DNA of 64,000 nt, taken from assembly GCA_963762395.1 (NCBI GenBank), contig CAVXKL010000004.1, forward strand, positions 248,001 through 312,000, read 5' to 3'. The notes below the pieces were generated by a model. It was given only the letters and a program-made list of their open reading frames with translations, had not been told where the DNA came from and did not search any database. Shown here piece after piece: positions 48,134 through 57,252 of this stretch (its first letter is position 1; every line of letters starts with the position of its first letter). Source of the stretch: JAJZKE01 sp963762395 (GTDB lineage Bacteria; Patescibacteriota; Saccharimonadia; Saccharimonadales; UBA4665). Both the position numbers and the translations under genes were made by a program.

Positions 48134-50944
48134 TTGGCCGATCAAATAGTTATTAAGGGAGCCAGGGAACATAATCTAAAAAACATAGATATTACCATTC
48201 CTCGCAATAAGCTGGTGGTTATTACCGGTTTAAGTGGTTCCGGTAAGTCATCGCTTGCCTTTGACACCATCTACGCCGAGGGGCAGAGAAGATATGTCGA
48301 ATCATTAAGCGCCTATGCCCGCCAATTCCTGGGTATCATGGAAAAGCCGGATGTTGATCAAATAGACGGACTTAGCCCAGCTATTAGTATTGACCAGAAA
48401 TCCAGCAGCCGTAACCCTCGCTCGACAGTTGCTACAGTTACCGAGATATATGACTACTTAAGACTGCTTTATGCCCGGATAGGCATACCGCACTGTCCAA
48501 TCGATGGCTCAGTCGTCCAGCGTCAAAACACTCAAGGGATAGTGGATCAAATAGCGGCTACGGCAAAAGATGCCAAACTAATGATACTTGCCCCCGTAGT
48601 CATAGATAAAAAAGGCGCCTTTGAACACATACCCGAACAATATATGAGAGCCGGCTTTGCCCGCGTTAGAGTTGATGAAGTTGTCTACGCCCTAGATGAA
48701 TTCCCGGAGCTGGATAAAAACTATCGGCACACAATTGAGGTGGTTGTCGACAGACTAGTTAATAACGAAGAATCTAGAACCAGACTAGCCCAATCAGTTG
48801 AACAGGCACTTGAAATTGCCGACGGCAACGTCAGGATTCTAAGAGCAGACGACAACATACTTGACTCATATAGCCTCCAATATGCCTGCAGTCAGCACCC
48901 GGAAATAACTATTCCAGAACTTGAGCCAAGAACATTCAGCTTTAACTCACCCCACGGAGCCTGCAAGGTTTGTACCGGCATCGGCTCTCGCTTGGAAGTT
49001 GATCCTGAGCTTGTTATCCCAAACGGTAATTTAACAATTGCCGAAGGGGCTATCAGGCCATATAACCGGATAAACACCGATAGCTGGCATCGCAAGAAAC
49101 TGGAAGCATTGGCCGAAAGACATAACTTTAGCTTGCACGTGCCAACATCAGAGCTAACAGCCGACCAGCTGCATAAGATCCTCTACGGCACTGGCAGTGA
49201 AACGTATCAGATCAGCATTGGTTATGGGCGCAGTTTCAACACTACTTACGCAGGTGTTATTCCGGATCTTGAAAGAAGACATCGGGAAACGGAAAGTGAC
49301 TTTATTCGCCGAGATATTGAAAGATATATGCAGGAAAAACCCTGTCACGGCTGCAACGGCCTAAGACTAAAGCCGGAAGTCCTAGCTATAACTATTAACG
49401 GTAAATCCATAATGGACATCTGCCAGCTGTCAATAGACGAGGCAGCTGATTGGTTTAGAAAAATTGAACTATCGGATAACGACAAGCTAATAGCCAAACT
49501 AATTCTTAAGGAAATACTGGCTAGACTTAAATTCCTAGTTGACGTTGGCCTGAACTACCTCAGTTTAATAAGAGGGGCGAACTCTTTATCTAGCGGTGAA
49601 GCTCAGAGAATCAGGCTGGCTACCCAAATTGGCTCCGGCCTAATGGGTGTTTTATATGTCCTGGACGAGCCGTCAATTGGTCTGCATCAGCGAGATAATA
49701 CCAGGCTAATAGCAACGCTTAAAAACCTGAGAGATCTCGGTAATACTGTTATTGTCGTTGAACATGATGAAGAAACAATCAGATCAGCTGACTTCTTAGT
49801 AGATATTGGCCCTGGCGCCGGCATTCACGGTGGTGAAGTAGTCGCCTCCGGTGATCCGAGCGATGTCGCTAAAGTTAAAGGTAGCATTACCGCTCAATAT
49901 CTGTCTCACCAAAAAGAAGTACCGATCCGCAAAAGAAGGCGAGCTGGCAACGGTAAGAAATTAGTTATCCGCGGCGCTAAAGAAAACAACTTAAAGGAAA
50001 TCGACGTCGCCATCCCCTTAGGCGAACTAGTTGTCGTCACGGGAGTATCTGGTTCAGGTAAGTCCAGTTTAATTAATGACATTCTAGCTAAAGAACTTCA
50101 GGCCCGCCTCCATCACTCGCAGGCAGCATCCGGGCGGCATAAGAATATTGAGGGGCTAGAAAACCTGGACAAAGCTATCATTATTGACCAATCGGCGATT
50201 GGACGAACACCAAGATCTAACCCGGCTACATATACCGGTTTGTTTACGCCGATTCGTGAGCTATTTGCCTCAACCCCGGAGGCGAGACTAAGAGGATATA
50301 GTGCTGGTCGCTTTAGTTTTAACGTTAAAGGCGGCAGATGTGAGAACTGTCAAGGTGACGGCATTATTAAAATTGAAATGCATTTTCTGCCGGATGTTTA
50401 TGTGCCATGTGAAGTCTGTCACGGCCAAAGATACAACCGTGAAGCCCTGGAAATCCACTATAAAGGCCGGTCAATAAGCGATGTTTTAAACATGACTACC
50501 GAACAAGCCAACGATTTCTTCGAAAACATTCCGGCTATCGCCCGTAAGCTGCAGACCCTAGTAGACGTCGGCCTGGGATATATTGAGCTTGGCCAGCCGG
50601 CAACCACACTATCCGGCGGTGAAGCCCAGAGAGTCAAACTAGCCACTGAGTTATCTAAAAGGCCAACCGGACGAACGCTGTATATTCTCGATGAACCAAC
50701 AACTGGGCTGCATATGGACGATGTCTCTAAGCTGCTCGATGTGCTGCATGCCCTTGTAGATAACGGCAACAGCATGGTCGTTATTGAACATAATCTGGAC
50801 GTCATTAAAAACGGTGATTACTTAATAGATATGGGCCCGGAAGGCGGCGACATGGGCGGTAGAGTAATAGCTTACGGCACTCCAGAACAAGTTGCTAAGG
50901 TAAAAACCAGCTACACCGGCCAATTCTTAGCTAGATGTCTTTAG
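48134..50944 (+). CDS. uvrA: excinuclease ABC subunit A
   Basis: A 936-residue DNA damage sensor of full family length, starting at TTG 48134. It contains two ABC modules: Walker A GLSGSGKSSLAFDTI with signature LSSGEAQRIRL, and GVSGSGKSSLIN with LSGGEAQRVKL; Walker B is LDEPSIGL and LDEPTTGL. Zinc-finger Cys pairs are in HGACKVCTG, EKPCHGCNG, GRCENCQG and VPCEVCHG. With UvrC (53863) it supports nucleotide excision repair; uvrB is not in the window. It overlaps the convergent DedA gene by 14 nt. Confidence 0.97.
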   Translation: MADQIVIKGAREHNLKNIDITIPRNKLVVITGLSGSGKSSLAFDTIYAEGQRRYVESLSAYARQFLGIMEKPDVDQIDGLSPAISIDQKSSSRNPRSTVATVTEIYDYLRLLYARIGIPHCPIDGSVVQRQNTQGIVDQIAATAKDAKLMILAPVVIDKKGAFEHIPEQYMRAGFARVRVDEVVYALDEFPELDKNYRHTIEVVVDRLVNNEESRTRLAQSVEQALEIADGNVRILRADDNILDSYSLQYACSQHPEITIPELEPRTFSFNSPHGACKVCTGIGSRLEVDPELVIPNGNLTIAEGAIRPYNRINTDSWHRKKLEALAERHNFSLHVPTSELTADQLHKILYGTGSETYQISIGYGRSFNTTYAGVIPDLERRHRETESDFIRRDIERYMQEKPCHGCNGLRLKPEVLAITINGKSIMDICQLSIDEAADWFRKIELSDNDKLIAKLILKEILARLKFLVDVGLNYLSLIRGANSLSSGEAQRIRLATQIGSGLMGVLYVLDEPSIGLHQRDNTRLIATLKNLRDLGNTVIVVEHDEETIRSADFLVDIGPGAGIHGGEVVASGDPSDVAKVKGSITAQYLSHQKEVPIRKRRRAGNGKKLVIRGAKENNLKEIDVAIPLGELVVVTGVSGSGKSSLINDILAKELQARLHHSQAASGRHKNIEGLENLDKAIIIDQSAIGRTPRSNPATYTGLFTPIRELFASTPEARLRGYSAGRFSFNVKGGRCENCQGDGIIKIEMHFLPDVYVPCEVCHGQRYNREALEIHYKGRSISDVLNMTTEQANDFFENIPAIARKLQTLVDVGLGYIELGQPATTLSGGEAQRVKLATELSKRPTGRTLYILDEPTTGLHMDDVSKLLDVLHALVDNGNSMVVIEHNLDVIKNGDYLIDMGPEGGDMGGRVIAYGTPEQVAKVKTSYTGQFLARCL

Positions 50945-51545
50945 TCTGTTTAGCTCTCTTTCTAAGCCTAAATCTAATGATTTGAATAATTGTCGGGGTG
51001 GCAGATAAAACAATAACGGCAACAATCGCAAATAGGACGTAATGGTCAATATTTGGAATATGGCTGGCTACAAAGTAGCCAAGCAGGCTTAAAAGGACTG
51101 CCCAGGAAGTATCACCAATGGCGTCAAAGGTTAAAAACTTTGGATAGGGCATACTAGCCACCCCGCCAACGAGAGGCGTGAAGGTTCTAACCACCGGCAT
51201 ATAGTGAGCAATAAGGACAGCTCTAGCCCCATATTTCTCATAAAACTTCTCAGCTCTAATTACATGAGAGGGGTTAAATAGGACACTATCTTTCTTTTTA
51301 AAGATTCTTTTACCCAAATGCCGGCCAATAAGATAAGCCGTTGAATCACCGGCAATAGCCGCTAACGCACCGACTATAACAACACCGGCAATCGGCAGTT
51401 TCCCCTGCATAGCGTAAATACCGGCCGTTAACAGCAGCGTATCGCCAGGTAAAAAGAAACCTAGAAATAAGCCAACTTCGGCAAATAAAAATAAGCCAAG
51501 AATAACCAAGCCGCCTGATTGAACTATCTCCGTCACATTAAACAT
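50931..51545 (-). CDS. DedA-family membrane protein
   Basis: A 204-residue protein with about five hydrophobic segments. DedA signatures are present: FFLPGDTLLLTAG, GDSTAYLIGRHLGKRIF, FYEKYGARAVLIAHYMPVVR and TFTPLVGGVASMPYPKF. Family members are thought to flip or recycle lipid carriers and affect membrane homeostasis, which suits the lipid-linked sugar genes at 0.7-5.4 kb. It is single-gene and convergent with uvrA. Confidence 0.88.
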   Translation of the reverse strand: MFNVTEIVQSGGLVILGLFLFAEVGLFLGFFLPGDTLLLTAGIYAMQGKLPIAGVVIVGALAAIAGDSTAYLIGRHLGKRIFKKKDSVLFNPSHVIRAEKFYEKYGARAVLIAHYMPVVRTFTPLVGGVASMPYPKFLTFDAIGDTSWAVLLSLLGYFVASHIPNIDHYVLFAIVAVIVLSATPTIIQIIRFRLRKRAKQTKDI

Positions 51546-51641
51546 GTTCTTAAAGCTTACCCTTCAAATTGACTTCTAGCAAATTACTGGCCTTATCTGT
51601 ATAATATGGGGTAAGAATGTATAGGAGTAACTGATAAAGAA

Positions 51642-52370
51642 ATGTCTGATGTTATTGAAATTGAACTGGAAGAGAGAAAAACTCTTGGCAAAGCTGTCAA
51701 GCATCTTAGACGCGGCGGTAAGACTCCGGCCGTAATACATAACCATGGGAAGAAATCTTTAATTGTCCAAGGAGACAGCGTTAAGCTTCTAAAGGTCTAT
51801 CGCCAAGCCGGTAAACACCACACTGTAGAAGTAACAACTGGCGGCAAGAAGTTCACCACCCTAATTAAGGATGCTGAATTTGAACCGCGAAAGCACGCTT
51901 TAACCCATCTTGTCTTCAATGCCGTAGCAGCTGACCAGCTAGTTGAAGCTGAGATACCGGTTAAACCTAAATATGACGAAGGCAATGAACTAAGCCCAGC
52001 CGAGAGAAGCGGACTAATTGTCTTAAACAACCTTGAAAGCGTAACTGTTGAAGCATTACCTGAAGATTTGCCAGACGTCCTTTACTTCAATGCCGAAAAA
52101 TTAGTAGAAGTGGGTGATCATGTTCTAGTTAGTGAACTTAGGCTGCCGCGCGGCGTAGAAGTAAAAGATGAACCAAATCAGCCTATTGCCAGTGTCTTTG
52201 AGCCAAGTGCCGTAGCTGCCGCTAACGAAGATGCCGGCGGCAAAGCTGAAGAGGAAATACCAGAAACTGAAGAAGCTAAGGAAGGCGAAGAAATAACTGA
52301 AGAAGCTGAAAAAACCGAAACTAACGAAGATAGTTCAGGTGAAGCTAGTCAGGAAGAGAAAAAAGAATAA
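51642..52370 (+). CDS. rplY: ribosomal protein bL25 (Ctc form)
   Basis: A 242-residue 5S rRNA-binding protein. Residues 1-95 are the L25 domain (IELEERKTLGKAVKHLRRGG, PAVIHNHGK), followed by the beta-rich TL5/Ctc C-terminal domain (PVKPKYDEGNELSPAERSG, LPRGVEVKDEPNQPIASV). The last 45 residues are an acidic Glu/Ala-rich tail. AGGAGT lies 14-19 nt before the ATG, and TATAAT at 51600-51605 is a likely -10. The next gene is also very acidic and 6 nt away. Confidence 0.92.
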   Translation: MSDVIEIELEERKTLGKAVKHLRRGGKTPAVIHNHGKKSLIVQGDSVKLLKVYRQAGKHHTVEVTTGGKKFTTLIKDAEFEPRKHALTHLVFNAVAADQLVEAEIPVKPKYDEGNELSPAERSGLIVLNNLESVTVEALPEDLPDVLYFNAEKLVEVGDHVLVSELRLPRGVEVKDEPNQPIASVFEPSAVAAANEDAGGKAEEEIPETEEAKEGEEITEEAEKTETNEDSSGEASQEEKKE

Positions 52371-52376
52371 TTAGCC

Positions 52377-53822
52377 ATGGAAGGCTTAGCCTACGACTTT
52401 GGTGGTGAAAAAGAAGATAAAGACAAAGATGCTGAAGACGGGCCTGAAAAGCCAACCCGGGCAGAAGCACGAGACAAAAGAGATGATGAATCAGCCGAGA
52501 AAACTAAGCCTACCCTATCTGAGCTGCTTAAGAACACAATTGAGAAGATTGGCGAAGAGTTACCTGAAGAACCGACGGACCTAAACCCGGAACTTGAAGC
52601 CGAAGCCTCAGTCGAACACTTAAACGAGCCGGAAGTTGCCGCTATTGCCCAAACAATTGCTACCGATAGACTCGAAGAGATCTACGCCGAAGGACCAGAA
52701 ATACCAAAATCCGAGGACCTGGCTGCCGAAAGCTTCCTGGAAAATGTCCAGGCTAGCGGGGATATTGATCAATCCTTTCATGAAACCATGGAAGAACTTG
52801 GTGAAGCCAGTATGGAAATCTCCGCACCGGTTGAGATCCATACCGAAACAGCTCCACCGGTTGACCCGGAAAGCTTGATTGAAGTCGCTAGAAAAGAAAT
52901 AACCCCGCATGTTAGTTATGAGCTGCCTAAACATGAAATTAAAAACCAAGCTGAAGAATCTTTGACTTCCCGCCATACGTCAGTCCCGTCAGAAAGACCA
53001 AAAAAGACGGGAAAAACCGAATCTAAACCTGTTGTTGGCAGCATTGTCGACTACGTTATTGGCCGAAGATATGGCCGACTGAACCCTGAAGCTAGCCACA
53101 AGAATGTCGAAAGAACGTTAGGCGAGGAAGTTGAAGATGTACGGTTGCAGCTAGCTGCACGCGAGACACACGTCCGTCAAATAGCCCAAAACAAGGCGTT
53201 TGAAAGAAAGCCAGCCGATATAGCGCTCCGCGAACAAACTAAACAGGAAACAATTAGTACCAACGCTATAATGTCTGACCAAGCAAAATATGGGCGGGTA
53301 AAGGGAGAAGAAAAGCAGACTGCTATTAAAAGGGAAGCAGCTGGTATTAGTGCTCACACAATGAACCACAGTGAACTCCTCGGCCTGGCCAGCGAGATAG
53401 AGGTTGAAGATTCTAATCTTAGAAGCATCTTTGAAGGACACTTAATTGGTGAAAGAGGACTAAGACGAGTTGTAGCTGAATATCTAAGAGGCGGCGACTT
53501 TATGAAAGCCTTAAAACGTGAACTTCTGGAAAAAGAAAAAGATTTTGAACGTGACCCTAAACTCAGAGATCAGGGATTGACGATGCCAGTAGCTGTTCAA
53601 AGTACCCAGCTAGATAATTTACTGCATAAGTCGGGTATAGATTGGAATGAACCAATGCCAACAATCTTGCCGGTTAAATCCGCTAAGAGACCAATAATGC
53701 CAGCCATAATTAGTGACCTTAAAGGCGGGTCCGGTCTGCTAAAGCGGATAGCCAATATTATCCTCATCGTTTTAATCATAATTTTTGCTGGGGCTATTAT
53801 TTACCTATTAATGAAGAGATAA
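52377..53822 (+). CDS. acidic protein with C-terminal membrane anchor
   Basis: A 481-residue protein of unknown family. The first 180 residues are low-complexity and very acidic (EKEDKDKDAEDGPEKPTRAE). The middle is charged and helical (LGEEVEDVRLQLAARE, LREQTKQETI). A Pro-containing linker follows. The last 23 residues form one membrane helix (IILIVLIIIFAGAIIYLLMK). The topology is that of a tail-anchored cytoplasmic protein. It shares a transcript with rplY and precedes uvrC by 40 nt. Role unknown. Confidence 0.65.
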   Translation: MEGLAYDFGGEKEDKDKDAEDGPEKPTRAEARDKRDDESAEKTKPTLSELLKNTIEKIGEELPEEPTDLNPELEAEASVEHLNEPEVAAIAQTIATDRLEEIYAEGPEIPKSEDLAAESFLENVQASGDIDQSFHETMEELGEASMEISAPVEIHTETAPPVDPESLIEVARKEITPHVSYELPKHEIKNQAEESLTSRHTSVPSERPKKTGKTESKPVVGSIVDYVIGRRYGRLNPEASHKNVERTLGEEVEDVRLQLAARETHVRQIAQNKAFERKPADIALREQTKQETISTNAIMSDQAKYGRVKGEEKQTAIKREAAGISAHTMNHSELLGLASEIEVEDSNLRSIFEGHLIGERGLRRVVAEYLRGGDFMKALKRELLEKEKDFERDPKLRDQGLTMPVAVQSTQLDNLLHKSGIDWNEPMPTILPVKSAKRPIMPAIISDLKGGSGLLKRIANIILIVLIIIFAGAIIYLLMKR

Positions 53823-53862
53823 GTAGCTGGCCTTAGATTAATAAGGCGATTAAAATATATCT

Positions 53863-55371
53863 GTGGACAAAAAGCTTAAAGAGAAACTGAAGGAATTACC
53901 TAACTCACCAGGAGTATATTTTCACCTTGGCGCTAACGGTGAAATTATTTATGTTGGTAAAGCAGCTGTTCTTAAAAATAGAGTCAGACAATATTTTCAA
54001 AAATCAAAAAACCATGATCCCAAAACAGAGATCCTTGTTAGTGAGATCGCTGATGTTGACTGGATGGTTGTCGATAGTGAAATTGAAGCACTGTTTTTGG
54101 AAGCGGAAATGATCCGCCGCTACCTGCCGAAGTACAACATACTCCTAAGAGATGATAAATCGATGGTTTATCTAAGGATAGATTATAAAAGTGACTATCC
54201 AACAGTCTCGACTACTCGCCGTCCGCTGGACGATAATGCCAAATATTTTGGACCATTCTTAAGCGTGTCATCGCTACGCCAAGCCTTAAAACCACTAAGA
54301 CGCATCTTTCCTTACGCTACCAAAAGACAACCTGGCCAAAAAAGAGCCAGCCTTTACTATCATCTAGGACTTGACCCCGGTCTTGAAGAAGGCCGGACTA
54401 GCCTAAAAGATTATCGTGCCAACCTAAGAAAACTAATGGCAGTTATTTCCGGCAACAAAAACCAGATCGCGGCAGAACTTAAAAAAGAAATGAGCCTTGC
54501 TGCACTAAACCAGGACTTTGAACTAGCTGCTAAATTAAGAAACCAATTGACAGCCTTAAATAATCTGTCTAAACAAATAGTCTTTAGTGATAAAGAGTTC
54601 CTGGATATATCTAAAGACCATGCTCTAAATGAACTAATAAATCTGCTGCAGCTTAAGAAATATCCTAAAAGAATCGAAGCCTACGATATCAGCCATATGC
54701 AGGGCAGTGAAGTTGTTGCCAGTATGGTCGTCTTTACTAACGGTGTTTCGGATAAAAGTCGCTACCGCAAGTTTAAAATGCATAAAGACCAAAATGATGA
54801 CTTTTTTAACATGCATGAAACCTTAGACCGCAGACTAAGACAAAAAAATATGAGCCTGTGGGGACGGCCGGATCTAGTCCTAATTGATGGCGGCAAAGGC
54901 CAACTTGATGCGGCCATAAAAGCCAGAGATGGACAATGCCATAGTGAGATTCCTTTTATTGGCCTGGCCAAAAGACAAGAACAAATTGTTGTCGATAAAC
55001 TCAGATCTAATGTCGCCATAAATAAAAAGATCTTAAATAGCCTAGGCGGCTTCCTAACTGAAACAGAAGATTATGTCTTAATTAATCTACCCTTAAATAC
55101 AAATCTGATTAAGTTGCTGGAAAGAATTAGAGACGAAAGCCACCGCTTTGCCGTTAGTTACCACTCGATATTAAAAATAAAGCGGCAAACAACCTCGCTG
55201 CTTGACGACATCCCAGGTATCGGCCCAGCTACCAGAAAGAAACTGCAAGTTAAATTTGGCGGACTAAAAAACATCCAAGCGGCCAGTGAAAATGAACTGA
55301 TCAAAGTCGTCGGTAAGTCTAAGGCCAGACAGATTGGGGTGTATTTTTCGGCTAAAACTAATGTAACCTAA
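53863..55371 (+). CDS. uvrC: excinuclease ABC subunit C
   Basis: A 502-residue nuclease (usual length about 600), GTG start at 53863. An N-terminal GIY-YIG domain (PGVYFHLG, IIYVGKAAVLKNRVRQYF) makes the 3' incision. The UVR motif region is LNQDFELAAKLRNQL. The RNase H-like half has AYDISHMQGSEVVASMVVF and LVLIDGGKGQLDAA for the 5' incision. The C-terminus has paired helix-hairpin-helix motifs (LLDDIPGIGPATRKKL). The central part is shorter than in E. coli. It works with UvrA at 48134. Confidence 0.95.
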   Translation: MDKKLKEKLKELPNSPGVYFHLGANGEIIYVGKAAVLKNRVRQYFQKSKNHDPKTEILVSEIADVDWMVVDSEIEALFLEAEMIRRYLPKYNILLRDDKSMVYLRIDYKSDYPTVSTTRRPLDDNAKYFGPFLSVSSLRQALKPLRRIFPYATKRQPGQKRASLYYHLGLDPGLEEGRTSLKDYRANLRKLMAVISGNKNQIAAELKKEMSLAALNQDFELAAKLRNQLTALNNLSKQIVFSDKEFLDISKDHALNELINLLQLKKYPKRIEAYDISHMQGSEVVASMVVFTNGVSDKSRYRKFKMHKDQNDDFFNMHETLDRRLRQKNMSLWGRPDLVLIDGGKGQLDAAIKARDGQCHSEIPFIGLAKRQEQIVVDKLRSNVAINKKILNSLGGFLTETEDYVLINLPLNTNLIKLLERIRDESHRFAVSYHSILKIKRQTTSLLDDIPGIGPATRKKLQVKFGGLKNIQAASENELIKVVGKSKARQIGVYFSAKTNVT

Positions 55372-55391
55372 GATATACTAAGCGGATAACT

Positions 55392-56624
55392 ATGCCGAGT
55401 TTAAATATACCTAGCAGCTTTTTTAAAGCAAACAGGGACAAACTATTTAATGCTCTTAAAGCCGACTGTCTTATTCTGACCGCTGCCGGATCACTGCAGC
55501 GATCTGCCGATCAACCTTACCCCTTTAAGCAAGATTCAAACTTCTGGTATCTAACTGGCATAAGCGAACCAGACTTAATTCTTTTTAAATCAAAACAGTC
55601 TGAATTTCTAGTTGTGCCTGAAAATTACATGGCCAAACTTAACTTTGAAGAAGAAATAGACATAGAAGAATTAACTAAAATCTCCGCCGTTAAAGAAGTC
55701 TTAAGCCACCGTCAGGGTTGGGAAAAGATAACCGAACTCACCCATAACAGGACCACTCTAGCAACTACCATGCCAAGCCCTTCCAGATTAAAACACTGCT
55801 CAATGTACGTAAACCCGGCCCGCCGCCAGCTTTATTTGTTACTTAAAAGGAAATTCCCAAGGGCCAAGTTTATTGATGCCAGACTAGAGCTAGCCAGACA
55901 GCGGATGATTAAACAGCCAATTGAAATTGACCTAATCCAAAAAGCAACAGACATAACCACCGACACCTTAAGAGAAGTCTTAAGCTCATCTAATCTTCAT
56001 AAGTATAAAAACACTGAAAAAATAGCCGAGGACATATTCATGGGCTTTAAGACAAGAGGCGGCAGTGGTCATGCGTTTAATCCAGTTATCGCCGCTGGCC
56101 GGAATGCTGCCACTATCCACTACAGTAAATATGGAAAACTAAAAGCAAGTGAGCTAATAGTCTGCGATGTTGGCGCGGAATATTCTTTCTACTGCTCAGA
56201 TATTACTAGGACAGTTAGCTATGGCAGACCGACGCCCAGACAACAAGAAGTCTATGAGTCTGTTGCCAGTGTCCAGAGCGAAGTATTAAAGATAATAAAA
56301 CCAGGGCTAGATTTTAAGACCTATGAGAAACAGGTTGAGCATTTAGTTGGCCTTAAGCTAAAAGAACTGAAGTTAATAGACAAACTATCATCCAAAGAAA
56401 TTAGGAAGTATTACCCCCACGCCTGTTCGCACTCGGTTGGTCTGGATACCCATGATAGTGCCGACTACTCTCAAAAAATGGCTGAAAATATGGTTATTAC
56501 TGTTGAACCCGGCATATATATTAAAGATGAAAATATTGGCTTAAGAATTGAAGATGTCGTCCTGATCACTAAGAACGGCGCCAAAGTCTTAAGCAAACGT
56601 CTTTCAAACAGCTTAAGCCTTTAA
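55392..56624 (+). CDS. pepP: Xaa-Pro aminopeptidase (AMP_N/M24 peptidase)
   Basis: A 410-residue metallopeptidase. An N-terminal AMP_N domain (SLQRSADQPYPFKQDSNFWY) is followed by the pita-bread fold. Metal ligands: VCDVGAEYSFYCSDITRTV (two Asp), ACSHSVGLDTHDS (His), TVEPGIYI (Glu) and LRIEDVVLIT (Glu). It removes N-terminal residues before proline. It follows uvrC by 20 nt. TATACT just after uvrC may provide extra transcription. Confidence 0.92.
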   Translation: MPSLNIPSSFFKANRDKLFNALKADCLILTAAGSLQRSADQPYPFKQDSNFWYLTGISEPDLILFKSKQSEFLVVPENYMAKLNFEEEIDIEELTKISAVKEVLSHRQGWEKITELTHNRTTLATTMPSPSRLKHCSMYVNPARRQLYLLLKRKFPRAKFIDARLELARQRMIKQPIEIDLIQKATDITTDTLREVLSSSNLHKYKNTEKIAEDIFMGFKTRGGSGHAFNPVIAAGRNAATIHYSKYGKLKASELIVCDVGAEYSFYCSDITRTVSYGRPTPRQQEVYESVASVQSEVLKIIKPGLDFKTYEKQVEHLVGLKLKELKLIDKLSSKEIRKYYPHACSHSVGLDTHDSADYSQKMAENMVITVEPGIYIKDENIGLRIEDVVLITKNGAKVLSKRLSNSLSL

Positions 56625-56640
56625 TGGTACAATTTAAGAG

Positions 56641-57015
56641 ATGGCAACAAAGAGTATTATAAACTTTATTACCCGTTGGCTTGTTTGTAGCCTGGGGCTA
56701 TGGATTGCCGCCAGCTTTTTAAGTAATGATATTAGTCTGTCTAACAAGGTAATTTACATAATTATTGCCGGCCTAGTTCTGGCAATAATTAATCTTGTCC
56801 TCAAGCCAATACTGGTTATTTTATCTTTGCCGGCGATTGTCTTTAGTCTTGGTCTCTTTATGATTATTGTTAACGGCATCACCGTATATACAGTCTCCAA
56901 GCTCTATCATCCGCTTCATATAACTAATTTCTGGGCGGCAGTATTTGCCGGGATGGTTATTGGCCTGGTAAACTATCTTGTAACAACCATATTAGATTCG
57001 AGGGCTCACTCATGA
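56641..57015 (+). CDS. four-helix membrane protein (phage holin 4-2 superfamily)
   Basis: A 124-residue protein with four membrane helices and the family pattern ITRWLVCSLGLWIAA, GLVLAIINLVLKPILVILSL, and VIGLVNYLVT. This family is widespread in bacteria outside phages and has no firm function. TGGTACAAT at 56625-56633 is 7 nt before the ATG, so it may have its own leaderless transcript. The stop TGA overlaps the secG ATG. Confidence 0.8.
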   Translation: MATKSIINFITRWLVCSLGLWIAASFLSNDISLSNKVIYIIIAGLVLAIINLVLKPILVILSLPAIVFSLGLFMIIVNGITVYTVSKLYHPLHITNFWAAVFAGMVIGLVNYLVTTILDSRAHS

Positions 57016-57227
57016 ATATTTTCAACTACATAACCATCATCTCCATGGTGATCATGATCCTGCTGATCTTAGTCCAAACAAGGGGCGCTTCAATAGGCGC
57101 GGGTATTGGCGGGACAGGAGAGGTAAACACTACCCGACGTGGTACGGATAAGACAATTTTCCAGATAACCATTGTCTGCGCTGTCATCTTTGCCGTCTCC
57201 TTAGTGCTCGGCGTTATTGAAAAGTAG
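57012..57227 (+). CDS. secG: preprotein translocase subunit SecG
   Basis: A 71-residue protein with two membrane helices. The connecting loop LVQTRGASIGAGIGGTGE is the recognisable SecG signature. It assists SecYEG-mediated export, needed for the many secreted wall enzymes of this window. Overlaps the holin-like gene by 4 nt. Confidence 0.9.
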   Translation: MNIFNYITIISMVIMILLILVQTRGASIGAGIGGTGEVNTTRRGTDKTIFQITIVCAVIFAVSLVLGVIEK

Positions 57228-57252
57228 CCCAGGCGGGAAAGCCTAAAAAGAC

